DNA of 64,000 bases from Catenaria anguillulae PL171 (Eukaryota > Blastocladiomycota > Blastocladiomycetes > Blastocladiales > Catenariaceae): contig MCFL01000001.1 of the NCBI GenBank assembly GCA_002102555.1, positions 496,001 to 560,000 on the forward strand. The letters run 5' to 3'. The notes below the pieces were generated by a model. That model was not told the DNA's origin. It did no database searches and saw nothing but the letters and a program-made list of their open reading frames with translations. A program made the position numbers and the translations under genes. Within the stretch, counting starts at the first letter, position 1. Every line of letters starts with the position of its first letter. This document shows positions 10,245-21,064 of the stretch, piece after piece.

Positions 10245-13200
10245 ATGTCAAACTCAAGCCCAAACCCGGCCCTGCCCATTGCCGGCCGCTTCCTCGCTCT
10301 TGACACGGTTGCCCACGCCGCGCGCCCCAAAACCGCCCGCCAGAGATGCGACCGCGACATTGAAGAGTACTGGCCAAGGCCCGTGCCTGGGAGGTGGGCG
10401 TCGAGGTCGACACGGACTCGACCGCCTTGGCCGCCATGGCCGCCCGTGCCTTTGCTGCCATGAAGATTTCAGCGGCAACGCAAACCATTCTCTTCCGGTA
10501 CGCCGCTTGACAATGTTCATTCGTCTCGCATGCAGCGTAATTGAACAGCCCGCTAACAACCCAACCGCATCATTCCATGAACTACAGTGGCGACGGCAAT
10601 GTCGACAAACACACACACCTGACCCACCTGCTCACGCACATCAACTCGCTCTCGTCCAAAAAGGCACACAAGGTTCACCACCGCATCCTCGCCGCGCAAA
10701 CCGTGCTTGCCGCCCTCGGCACCGCCGCCACGCCCACTTGCCCGACCGTGTCGCGCTTTGGCCAGTACACGGAAATCCAGTTTGACGACAAGCACAAGAT
10801 TGTCGGCGCCAAAACCCTCGAGTTTGCCCTCGACAAGGCCCGCGTTACCAACGTACCCCCTGAGGAACGCTCGTTCCACGTGTTTTACCAACTGCTCGCT
10901 GGTGCCTCGCCAGAGCAGAGGAACGAGTGGCGACTCAACCCTGACCCGGCGCATTGGAACTACTTGGCTTCTGGCTCAAAGGCCATTGAAAAGGCCGATT
11001 CCGATGGGTTTGGCAAGTTACTTGCCGCTCTCAAGACGCTCGGCCTGTCAAAGAAGTCGCAATCGCACGTGCTTGCCGTGCTTGCCGCCATCTTGCACTT
11101 GGGCCAAATCCAGTTTGTGGAGGCAAAGAACACCGAGACGCACGATGTGGAGACGCGCGTGCGCAACTTGGACCAAGTCGAGCTCGTGGCCTCGCTCTTG
11201 GGGCTCGACGCCGCCGCCCTCGAGTCGTCGCTCCTCCAGCACACTGGGTACATTGGTGTCGACAAGTGCACGGTTGTCCACTCTGTCCAGCAAGCGCTTG
11301 AGTACACGGCCAAGCTCGCATCCACGCTGTATGCCCTACTCTTCACCTGGGTCACCGAATTTATCAACTCGCGCCTCCACTTTGACAATGCGCACGCCAT
11401 GATTGCCGTTGCCGCGTTCCCCGGCACCCAGGCCACGTGGGAGCCCACGCCCACACACCCGTCCGGGTCGGGCGTGTGGGCCGCACTGGCCAATCACGTG
11501 GACGCCAAGGTCGACAAGTTTTCCGCCGAGTACATTCACGCCCTGCACGCCGAGTTTGCCATTGACGCCAACTCGCCCGCTTCTCTGTCACTGCCCGTTC
11601 CGTCCGAACCCGACACGCGCACGTTGCGTCGCCGGTTTGCTGCCGAGCTTGCCGAACGCATGCCGCTCGATGTGCTTGCCTTGTTCAAGTCGCAATGCAC
11701 CAACGAGTTTGTAGCCGGGTTGTTTGCGCTCAAGGCCGTGGCCGATGCGGCGGCCGCAAAGTCGGCACATGTGCCCGCCAAGCCCCTGCGCAAGTCGTCC
11801 ATCAAGCGCAAGTCCAAGTCGGGCAAGTCTGCCGACGAAGCGGCGGGCCCGACCATTCTCGACGAGCTCGATGGCGCACTCAAGGAATTGCTGGGCGATT
11901 TGACGGAAACAAACGTTATGTTTGTCATGTGCGGCCACGGGCACGCCGCCGCACAGGCCACGCTGGCGCTTGCCGGGCCCGTGCTTTCATCTGGCGGCGG
12001 CCTGGCCAACTACCTAGTGCGCGCACCACTGTCGCGCATGGTCACGCGGTACGGTGGGCTTATGACGTCACGCGGGCTCGACGAGGCGCGGCCCATGCGC
12101 GACCGCGTGGACGGCTTGTTGCGCGGCATTGGCGTTGAGGACCATGTGCTTGGCCGCGAGAGCGTGTGGGTTGGGTGGAAGGCAGTTAACATGATGGAAC
12201 GCGATTTGAAGAAGTTTAAGGAGTGGAAAAAGGCCCAGCGCGGAGCAGGTGTAGACGATGCCACCGGTTCGCAGTACTCGGCCGTGGCGCCTGGCCGCGG
12301 TGGCGGCGCCGGTGGCGCATTTGACGATGGCGCAAGTTACGTGTCCGAGGACGAGACGTACATGAGCGACAATGCCAGTATGTACGATGGGTTCTCAATT
12401 GCCAACGGGTACTCGTCCACCAAGGGCGGTGCACCGGGAGGTGCCGGTGCGTCGTCTGCATACGGATATTCCGGCCTCGGGTCGCGTTCAGTCATGCCCG
12501 ATGCCGCGTCGCGTGCGGGAGCTGCCGACCAGGTCGAAATGTTGCCGGCCAAGGATCCAACCATGCCGCGCGTCATTGAAAAGAAGCCCACGTCGCCCTC
12601 ACGCAAGCGCTGGGTGTGCTTTACGTGGTTTGTCACGTGGTGGATCCCGTCGTTCTGCTTGTCGATTTGTGGGCGCATGAAGGACAAGCACGTGCAGCAG
12701 GCGTGGCGCGAGAAGGTGGCGCTCTGCTTTATCATCTTTTTGCTGTCGTGCGTCGTGCTCTTCGTCATTGGTGTCGCCGGCCTCATCATTTGCCCGCGCA
12801 AGGACGTGTTCAGCACGGGTGACTTGAGGGATGCCAGCTCGGGCAAGTCCAGGAAAATGCTGGCTGTTGTGTCCGGTGTCGTGTACGACCTCAACCAACT
12901 GCTCGTGACCTTGTCGCCCACCTTCCACTCGCGCGCGGCCTTTGAGCCGCTTATCGCCGCCGACATCACGGCCATGTTCCAGCGTCCGCCCAACGTCGTG
13001 TGCCCCGGCTTGAACATTGATGCCAACATCCGGTTCGAAGAAATGAACCCGAACCGCACCGAGGCCAATGTCGGCGGATATGCCGCATCTCACATCAAGG
13101 ACAAGTGGCCTAGGGTAGCTGGCATTCTCAGTTCCAAGCAGTTCCGTCAAGGGTTCTATGCCGTTACCGAGGAGGACGTGCGCGAAGGTTGGCTGTGGGA

Positions 13201-15969
13201 AGACAAGCTGGTGCAGCAATTCCGATTCATTGTCAACAACGTCGTGTACGACTTGACGAGCTACTATGGCAACCAAGCGCAGCAGATGTCGGACCGCAAG
13301 CAAGATTTCCTCAATTTCCTTCCGACGGATGCCTCGCCCACCCAAGTGTCGTTGCCACAGTACATCAAGGAACAGGCGGTGACGGGGACGGTGGATTTCT
13401 CCAATGACGAGCGGTTCATGCGCATTTGGAACTCGCCCGACAAGCGCATCAAGGAGTGTATCCAGGCCATGTACACTTATGCTATCGTGGATGATCGCAA
13501 CACTTGGAAGTGCCGGTATGCCGATTACATCTTGCTGGCCATGTCGATTGTGCTTTGTTGCATCATCTTGTTCAAGTTTTTGGCCGCGTTGCAATTACGT
13601 GGTGGAACCGAGACGCCCGAGAAGATGGACAAGTTTGTCATGATTGTACGTTTCTCTTTTTTGTTCTGCGCACGTTCTTTCTGCGATTGAGAGCTGACCA
13701 CTTGTTTTTTGCTCGCTTCACAGCAAGTGCCTTGTTACACGGAAGACGAGCTGTCCATGTCGCGTACCATCAACTCGATTGCCGCCCTCAAGTACGACGA
13801 CAAGCGCAAACGTACGCCACCTTTTCTTTTTCAGTTGCACCCTTGTCCGTCGACTCACTCCACCTATTACACCCCTCGCTTTATATTACAGTCATGATCG
13901 TGATTGCCGATGGTCTCATTGTCGGTAAAGGCAACGACCGCCCAACATCGCGTATCGTCCTCGACATTCTCGGCGTCGACCCCAACCTCGACCCGGAACC
14001 GCTGTCGTACCAAGCCATTGGCGAAGGCACCAAGCAGCACAACATGGCCAAGGTGTACTCTGGGTTGTACGAGTACGAGGGCCACTTGGTTCCCTACATT
14101 GTGCTCGTCAAGGTCGGCAAGGAATCCGAGACGCAGCGCCCCGGTAACCGTGGTAAGCGTGACTCGCAAATGATGCTCATGCGTTTCCTCAACCATCTGC
14201 ACTACGAAAAGCCCATGTCCCCGCTCGAGCTCGAGATGCGCCACCACATTACCCACGTGATTGGTGTCGACCCAAAGTGGTACGAGTACTGCCTCATGAT
14301 TGACGCCGACACGACCGTGCACGAGGAATCCTTGACCCAGCTCGTGGCCTACTCGATGACCGACACGGAAATCATTGGCTTGTGCGGCGAGACACGCCTC
14401 ATGAACGAAAAGTCGACCATGACCACCATGATTCAAGTTTACGAGTATTTCATCTCGCATCACTTATCGAAGTCGTTCGAGTCGCTTTTCTCGAGTGTCA
14501 CTTGCTTGTACGATACGTGACCTGTCTCTATCAGTCGAATTCCGATGTCTGACCTTGCATGATTCATAACAGGCCCGGCTGTTTTTGCATGTACCGTATC
14601 GTGTCTGCCAACAAGGGCAAGCCGCTGCTTTGCCACGACACGATCATCGAAGAGTACTCGGACATTCGTGTCCACACCTTGCATAAGAAGAACTTGTACG
14701 CTTGGCCTTTCCGCTTCTGCGCCGCCTGATAACCCGCAACTGACTCAATCTGCATCCTCGTAGGCTTCATCTCGGTGAGGATCGTTACTTGACGACGCTT
14801 ATTCTGAAAAACTTCCCGGCCATGAAGACAAAGTTTACGCCCGCCGCGATTGCCTACACGTTTGCTCCCGAATCCTTCTCGGTTTTGCTGTCGCAGCGTC
14901 GCCGTTGGATCAACTCCACGTTCCACAACTTGTTTGAGCTCATTTGGGTCAAGGGCATGTGTGGATTCTGCTGCTTCTCGATGCGGTTCATCGTGTTCAT
15001 CGACTTGATTGCTACGAGTACGCTTATTCCCTGTTTGACTTCCTCTTGTGACGTGCCGTCCTAAACTCACCTTGTGATATCTTGTAAATCCCAGTCATTC
15101 AACCCGCTACCGTCTTGTACCTCGGCTACCTCATTTACCTCACGGTCAACGCCATTGTCAAGGAGCAAAGTCTCAACTTGGTCATGATCTCGCTCATTTT
15201 GATTGCGGCCATGTACGGCTTGCAGGCAATCATCTTCATTCTCAAGTCGGCCTTTGACATGATTGTGTGGATGATCATCTGTACGTACTAACTACTCGTC
15301 TTGCGCTCGTCTCCGTCTGTGCCATTGACTAATTCCAATTACCATCAACCGACAGACATTCTTGCCATGCCCGTCTTCTCCTTCTTCATCCCGCTCTACT
15401 CCTTCTGGCGCTTTGACGACTTCTCATGGGGTAACACGCGCGTCATTGTTGGCGACAAGGGCCAAAAGCAACTGATCCGCGAAGAGGACGAGTACTTTGA
15501 CGTGTCCATGATCAAGCACATGAAGTGGGACGAGTACCAAGCCGAGGTGATGGAAACTCAGTCGCAAGCGTCGCGCATGACGGACCTCGAGCGCGAGCGC
15601 GAATTGCGCGAACTGCGTGAGCTCCAGCTTGCTGCCGGTGGCGGCGCCATGTCAGTGCGTGGTGGCGGATCGCGCCCAGGATCCGTGCATGGCCCTGGTG
15701 GACGGCCAATGTCGATTACGTCCATGCAGTCCTTGACACAGCAACAGTACATGCTTGCGCCGGCGGCGGCCGCGGGTGGATTTGGAGGCATGCCCACGGA
15801 TGCCGAGCTGGCACACGAGATTCGCCGCATTCTCATGTCGTCGGATTTGATGCGCATCACAAAGAAGCAAGTCCGTGAGGAGTTGAGCGCCTTGTTTGGC
15901 ATGGATTTGACGCCGCGCAAGGACTTTATCAATGGCACCATTGACGCCATTTTGCGTGAGAACATGTAA
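10245..15969 (+). CDS. chitin synthase with degenerate myosin-like head (class V/VII type)
   Basis: Polymerises UDP-GlcNAc into cell-wall chitin. Eight exons: 10245-10497, 10588-13645, 13724-13811, 13892-14507, 14573-14695, 14764-15017, 15095-15280 and 15356-15969, about 1,730 residues. Domains in order: a myosin motor-like region ([28 protein letters not shown]; residues about 60-500), two membrane spans near residues 760 and 800, a cytochrome b5-like region with two VVYDL motifs, then the catalytic domain with [16 protein letters not shown], the DADTTV acid triad, [21 protein letters not shown] and QRRRWINST, further membrane spans, and a DEK_C-like tail. The motor P-loop is absent. A single base seems missing near 10367-10371; all other junctions keep frame. 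Confidence 0.95.
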
Positions 15970-17132
15970 GTTGTTGCTTCCTTGCTGGATTGTGTGCCTT
16001 TTTTCGTCTTTTTTTTTTCTCTCCAGTATGTCCCCCTCCCTCCTTGATTAGTCTATCCTTTATTTCGTTGAATTGTTTCTGTTGCCCTGTCCCGTATCAC
16101 ATTATCTTTTTTCATTTCACGTCCTCATTCGTGACAACCCTTGTCACCCACACAAATCGATACTCATTCAGCTGCATTTGCATCCATTCCTGTTCTGTGG
16201 TTCATGTTTGTGTGATGCTTTTTTTTACTCTGTCACTCTGCCTCATGATGTTCCCAGTATGAGCTCAAACCTCAAGTTATATCAGGACACGAAGAGCATG
16301 GGCTGTCGTCCGATGACGGGTTCCCCAACAGGTGGACATGCATTCACCAAGTAATAATACCTAGATAGTGTCCGGCAAGTAGTGCTTCTCGACATATTCG
16401 ATGACCGACTGTCGGCAGCGTCCTGCCATTTGCGGAAGGTGCCGAGGCGTGATCGTTTGCAGTAAGGTCGACGCGTGCAATGTCTCACACACGTTCCTCA
16501 ATTTCGCGCTTGGCCAACTTTGGCCACAATGTATGTGGGCACTTGCCGAACCTTTGCAAACAGCCGCAGCTTCCTCATCATCACAACCTTGCAAATATCA
16601 ATTGCACCGTGCAATTTGCGCCAGCCGGCCTGCGTGCAAAATCCTTCGCGTATCCCGCCGTGAAGCCAACCTCTCCGCTCCGGCCAGATGCCCAAAACTT
16701 TCCGGAGGTACATGGGTGACGAAAGGGTCAGGTTGCCGGTGATGTTTCATGTCGATTGTCCTCAATGATTGCTCTGGTGCCATACTCCATGCTTTTGATG
16801 CAGGGAAATACATTTTTGCCGGCCGCAGCTGGCGGCAAGCGAAATTGCCTATGTACAGAGTACCGAATCCTGGGGTTAAGTTTCCCGACCGAGGATGCAA
16901 GCGGTGGGCGACAGTCGGCAGTCAACAATGAGAGGCGAAGTTTCCGGTTGCAAACCAAGTGTAATGCAAGAGAGTTGGTGAGTCCGACAAGACGGCATGG
17001 CGCAACAAGCCTGCGTACATGTGCCGGACCAAGGGTACAAATAGTAGTGGCCGCCTCCCTCATCCATCAACCCATTGGCTACTTGCTCAACATCCAACTC
17101 ATCAACCCTCTTCTTCCATCGCTGCACATCAA
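15970..17132. other. intergenic, outer flank of arm 1
   Basis: About 1.16 kb. After the T-rich chitin synthase trailer (to about 16250) comes sequence with no intact gene. The minus strand at 16590-16361 shows weak protein-level resemblance to the plus strand at 45180-45430, in mirror orientation, so the inverted duplication may extend out to here in decayed form. The last 300 bp is the promoter of gene A. Confidence 0.4.
17033..17044 (+). promoter_or_regulatory. GGGTACAAATAG element of gene A
   Basis: A TATA-like motif 90 bp before the start codon. The same or a near-identical string stands 86-111 bp before A', B and B'. Confidence 0.55.
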
Positions 17133-17133
17133 C

Positions 17134-18055
17134 ATGGCTGTCATTCAAAGCTTTATTCTCTTTGCCATTGTGGCTCTCGCGGCTGTTGTATATGGTGCGA
17201 GCGGCATTTCATCCGCATTCAAGATCAAGCTCTTAAACTCACCATTCATTGCTGGCCACATTCTTCCTTCCTTTCTCTGTAGCCGCGCCGAGTGCTCGGC
17301 CCAAGCCCTTCTACCTCCCCGCGACCTATCTCACCGGCGGTCTCGGCGGCATGTCGATCGACTTTAACGAAGACGGCACCTTCACCACCAAGCGTGCCTT
17401 GCCGCCCTCGGTCTGCGACAACAAGCCCGTTTGCCCCGAGCTCGGTGGCAAAGGCACTTGGTCGTACGCCCCCGGCTCCGGCTGGATCACGCTCAGGCAA
17501 ACGATTTCCCCCGATTGGACCGTGACCCAAGTGTGGCGCATGGGTGCCGCCTCTCGCGATAAGTACTCGAGTATCATCACAGGTAACACGCTTGTCAGGT
17601 CAACCGGTGAGCGCTCGGACGAGTTCCCGTTGCCGCGCGGTGCCGCCAACTGGAAGCGTACCAAGATCCCCCGCGACGTGGATGTGCCCAAGCCCTTCAC
17701 GTTGCCCGCGACGTACTTGACTGGCGGCATGGGTGGTGTGTCCATCACGGTCAACGAGGACGGCACCTTCCGCACTAGCCGCGCATTGCCTCCCTCCATC
17801 TGCGACAACAAGCCCGTGTGCCCCGAGCTCGGCGGCAAGGGTACCTGGACCTGGAACCAAGAAAACCTGCAATTTTCGCTCAAGGAGGAGATTTCTGCCG
17901 ACTGGACCACCGAACAAGTCTGGGAACTCAAGGGCATGAGCCGCGATGCCAACACGTCCGTCATCAACGGTGCTCGTCTTGTGTCGGCCAAGGGCAAGGA
18001 CGCCACCAAGTACCCGATCCCCGAGGGTGTGGCTCACTGGACTCGCTCCAACTAA
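17134..18055 (+). CDS. secreted protein A, two copies of an unrecognised ~115-residue domain
   Basis: Exons 17134-17194 and 17283-18055 join in frame to 277 residues; the 88-nt intron splits the signal-peptide region. The N-terminus MAVIQSFILFAIVALAAVVY is a clear secretion signal. Two tandem domains follow (about 27-143 and 149-277). Each has the pattern PATYLTGG, a DGTF turn, CDNKPVCPELGGKGTW with two cysteines, a DWT..QVW strand, an SRD segment and a PLPRGAANW or PIPEGVAHW end. The many Gly/Thr/Trp and alternating hydrophobic residues suggest an all-beta fold. No catalytic motif is visible and I do not recognise the family. It is the outermost gene of arm 1, and A' at 43655 is its mirror copy with roughly a tenth of residues changed. 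Confidence 0.88.
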
Positions 18056-18836
18056 GTTACTGTTCCAGAGGTGTGCCTGCATGTGTTTCAAGACAACTGT
18101 TGTGAATGTGGTGTGTGAAACGGAGTGCCTCGTGTGTTCATTTAATCTTCCAATGGTGCCTGCAGTGTGTTCCGCAATCAAGTTGTTCTGCGACATGTAC
18201 AAAAGTGTTTGCGCTTCAGGTCGGTCCTGGTTGTGAAGTGATGGATGCACTCAGTCACAGTTGATATAAAGCGAATTTCATGCATGATAGAGAAGCATTC
18301 ATCGCAAGGCACTTCCTCCGTGCGGTCCCGCAACTGAAAATGTGCTTCCATATTGACATGTAGTACGCGATATTCGCCAGTTTCTGATCGCGAGTGATGT
18401 TGAGATCACCGTCATCCAATCAGTGAGACATTGCGCCGACGCGTGTAACGGTCTCAATGGTGGTTCACCGCACACACACTTGGAGGTTATAAGCAGCGTG
18501 GCACCGCAATACACAGGGACCATTTACCTACGCACCGCAGATGCATATGCACGCACCCCAGCTATAATTTCAAGACACTTCTTGTGCCGCAAGTACGACC
18601 GTGCGGTCAGATAGTCCATGCGGCGGACCACCGACCTGACCACCAACTGTGGATAACCACCAAACGACCTAGTCCTCGTACTGCCTCACAATAGCCAAGC
18701 ACTTTCTATCGCCCTCAGCTGTACAAAAGGGCGACTGATCCCCACCCACAAATCCAACTCATCAATTGCTCCATATCCCATACTGCCACGCAAGCACGCA
18801 TCTCGCATTCAACCGAACCAACCATACTTCACAACC
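18056..18836. other. intergenic A-M, arm 1
   Basis: A 781-bp gap holding the trailer of A and the promoter of M. Mirror counterpart is 42889-43654 (766 bp). No further gene seen. Confidence 0.4.
18721..18729 (+). promoter_or_regulatory. GTACAAAAG element of gene M
   Basis: Lies 108 bp before the start codon of M and resembles the GTACAAATAG element of A and B. The mirror copy has GTACAAAAAGG. Confidence 0.4.
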
Positions 18837-19975
18837 ATGTCCAACAAAGCCATCGTCATCGGTCAAGGATTCACCGAGTCTGACGGCCGCGCTCAAGACG
18901 CTCACACCATGGCCGACCTTACCATTGGCATGGGCTACGACACCACGCCCATCATCAGCGGCCCCGACTACTCTGTCTCCAAGGCCGAGTTCCTCGACGC
19001 CCTCACCACGCTCGTCACGGAAGCGCAGCCGGGCGACAACTTGCTCTTCTCCTTCTCGGGTCTCGCCAACCAAACCACGCCCAACCACGCTGGTACCTGG
19101 GAGCCCGATGGCAGGACCGAGCTGATCCAGCTTGCCGATGGCGCCATCTCCGATGACGAGATTCTCGCCGTGCTCAAGCAGCTGCCGCAGGGTGCCAACT
19201 TGACGGTCGCCATGGATTGCGCCAACGCGGCTGGTGTGCCCGACCTCGATCTCGGCCAATACGTCCCCGGCAACGTTGTTTTCTTGTCATCGACGGCCGA
19301 GAACCAGACCGACTACGACGCGGATGTGTCGTTCCCGCAGCTCCTGTCGCAGGTGGTGCAAGAGAACCCCGGGATCACGTGGGCCGAGGCCATGGCCAAG
19401 GTGGATGGCATGAACGGAGACTTGACTTGCAATGCGACCGCCAACGATGCCAACCGTACGTTCGCATCTGAGTGTCTATCGTCTATCAGCCGTGGGTACA
19501 GACTCGGATGGATGACTGACTCGTTTTTTCTCTTCTTTGACTGACTGCATCTGTAGTGCTCACGCAACCCGCCTTTGGCACTACCGATGACGGTGCAGCC
19601 GCCGCCGACGATGCCCTCACCACTCGTGCCATGACGGACGACACCCAAAAAAAAGAAGAGGAAGTCACCCACTACACGGAAACCACCGAGCTTCCCAACG
19701 GCAACACGGTGGTTGCCCAAGTGTATGATGATGGCGAGACGGTCCACACCACCCACACCACCTATGATGCGTGCGGCAACGAAATCGATTACTCGCACGT
19801 GTCGCGGCCCGCCGTGTCGACGTATCCGCCCCCCGAGCCCGCGCCTGCGCCTGCGCCCGCGCCCGAGGTGGCCGTGTGCGATTTGACGGCGGCGCAGCAG
19901 GAGGTCGCGGCGGTTGTGGACAGCGGATGCGAGCCATTGCCCGCCCCTTGTGTTGAGGAGCCGTCATGCTGCTAA
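18837..19975 (+). CDS. metacaspase-fold protein M lacking catalytic His and Cys (pseudo-metacaspase)
   Basis: Exons 18837-19455 and 19557-19975 join in frame to 345 residues. The sequence follows the metacaspase p20 fold block by block: KAIVIGQGF, DAHTM, GMGYD, a YSVSKAEFLDALTTLV helix, AQPGDNLLFSFSG, ISDDEILAVLKQLPQGANL, VVFLSSTAENQTDYD. The catalytic His of the family motif SGHGGQ is Leu76 in SGLANQ. The catalytic Cys of DSCHSG aligns with Ala129 in MDCANAAG, with a displaced Cys128 beside it. Both catalytic residues are therefore missing and I infer it is not a protease. There is no signal peptide; the C-terminal third is Pro/Ala-rich and ends in two cysteines. Known pseudo-caspases act as binding or regulatory partners; the role here is unknown. 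Confidence 0.85.
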
Positions 19976-21064
19976 ATCGAGGTGGCTTACCCAATCTCGT
20001 GTCGAGCTTGTCTCTAGACATTTTACCCTTTTTGTGTATATATTTGATTGTTTTGTTTCCCATGCATTCTTCACTCCCTTGTTTACGATTTCTTTGAATT
20101 CAAAGAGGCATCGACCGAGATCATCCACACTGATCGCCAAAGCCCCATCATGTCCGAATCACGTCCGACCCTTGCCAGTGGATGGCGAACTCGTGCTTAT
20201 ATCGACGCCACCACAACCGAACGTATACTCACTCTTGGGCTTTTCCATTGAGCCATGCGTGAGGATTTCCCCATCGATAAAACGGCGAAACAGTAAGCCC
20301 ATCTATTGGCAAGCGTCAGCCATCCACCGCTTTCCCCGCCAGTGCCTGTTCAGATCAGCTGTACGTGGCGCCGCGCGCTGGTCACCGTCTGCGGTCGATT
20401 GAGGGTGCCAACTCTACAGAGCACTTGATGTGGAGCCGAGCCCTTTTCGAGATCGGCCTCTCATCGCCCCGGCGATGTGTATGGCGTATATCCTTTGTCG
20501 ACGCCACACCATATGTGTTTATGTGAACCGTTTCGTGACCGTTTCCCACTATTCAATTCGGCATGTGATCGTGATGGGCACCGCAATAACTTGACCCAAA
20601 CACGTAGCGGCCGAGGCGCGATCAACAAGCTCGTATAAAGTGTAAACCGTTTCGGTACTCATCTCAGTGGCGCCGGCAATGCACTTTGTTTTAAGTGTTC
20701 GCAGCACAAACCATGAGAGGCAATCATGCCGGTGCCAAGGCCAGGAAGGGCTTTCCGACAACGGTGTACCCATGGTGTACAAGTCTCAACGAGAGAGCTG
20801 CGACGGCGAAGCAGAGTCGATCGAACACCTACGTACATGGCCTCACCTTATTCGACCCACAAGCATTACGGCACGCAAAGCAGGGTTAGGACCACAGATT
20901 GCTGTATGGGAGACGAGTACCGATGCGCAGCTTGAGTCTCCCGGGTACAAATAGCGGGTCGATTCTCCCTGCTTCAACTCAAACTCGACCGATATTCATA
21001 GACCTCATAGATCGGCCTGCTCGTTTTCGGCTTTCCCACTCGCACCAACCCGCCCTCCCTCATC
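19976..21064. other. intergenic M-B, arm 1
   Basis: A 1,089-bp gap. It has three ACCGTTTC strings (about 20528-20660), repeated in the mirror arm near 41060-41185, and the promoter of B. No gene recognised. Confidence 0.4.
20943..20954 (+). promoter_or_regulatory. GGGTACAAATAG element of gene B
   Basis: Identical 12-mer to that before gene A; 111 bp before the start codon. Confidence 0.55.

Noticed and set aside
12599-13594. 331-codon minus-strand open stretch inside the chitin synthase
   Set aside because: Antisense of conserved membrane and cytochrome b5-like coding sequence.
18056-18836. Possible extra gene between A and M
   Set aside because: Short frames only, and none is conserved in the mirror copy.
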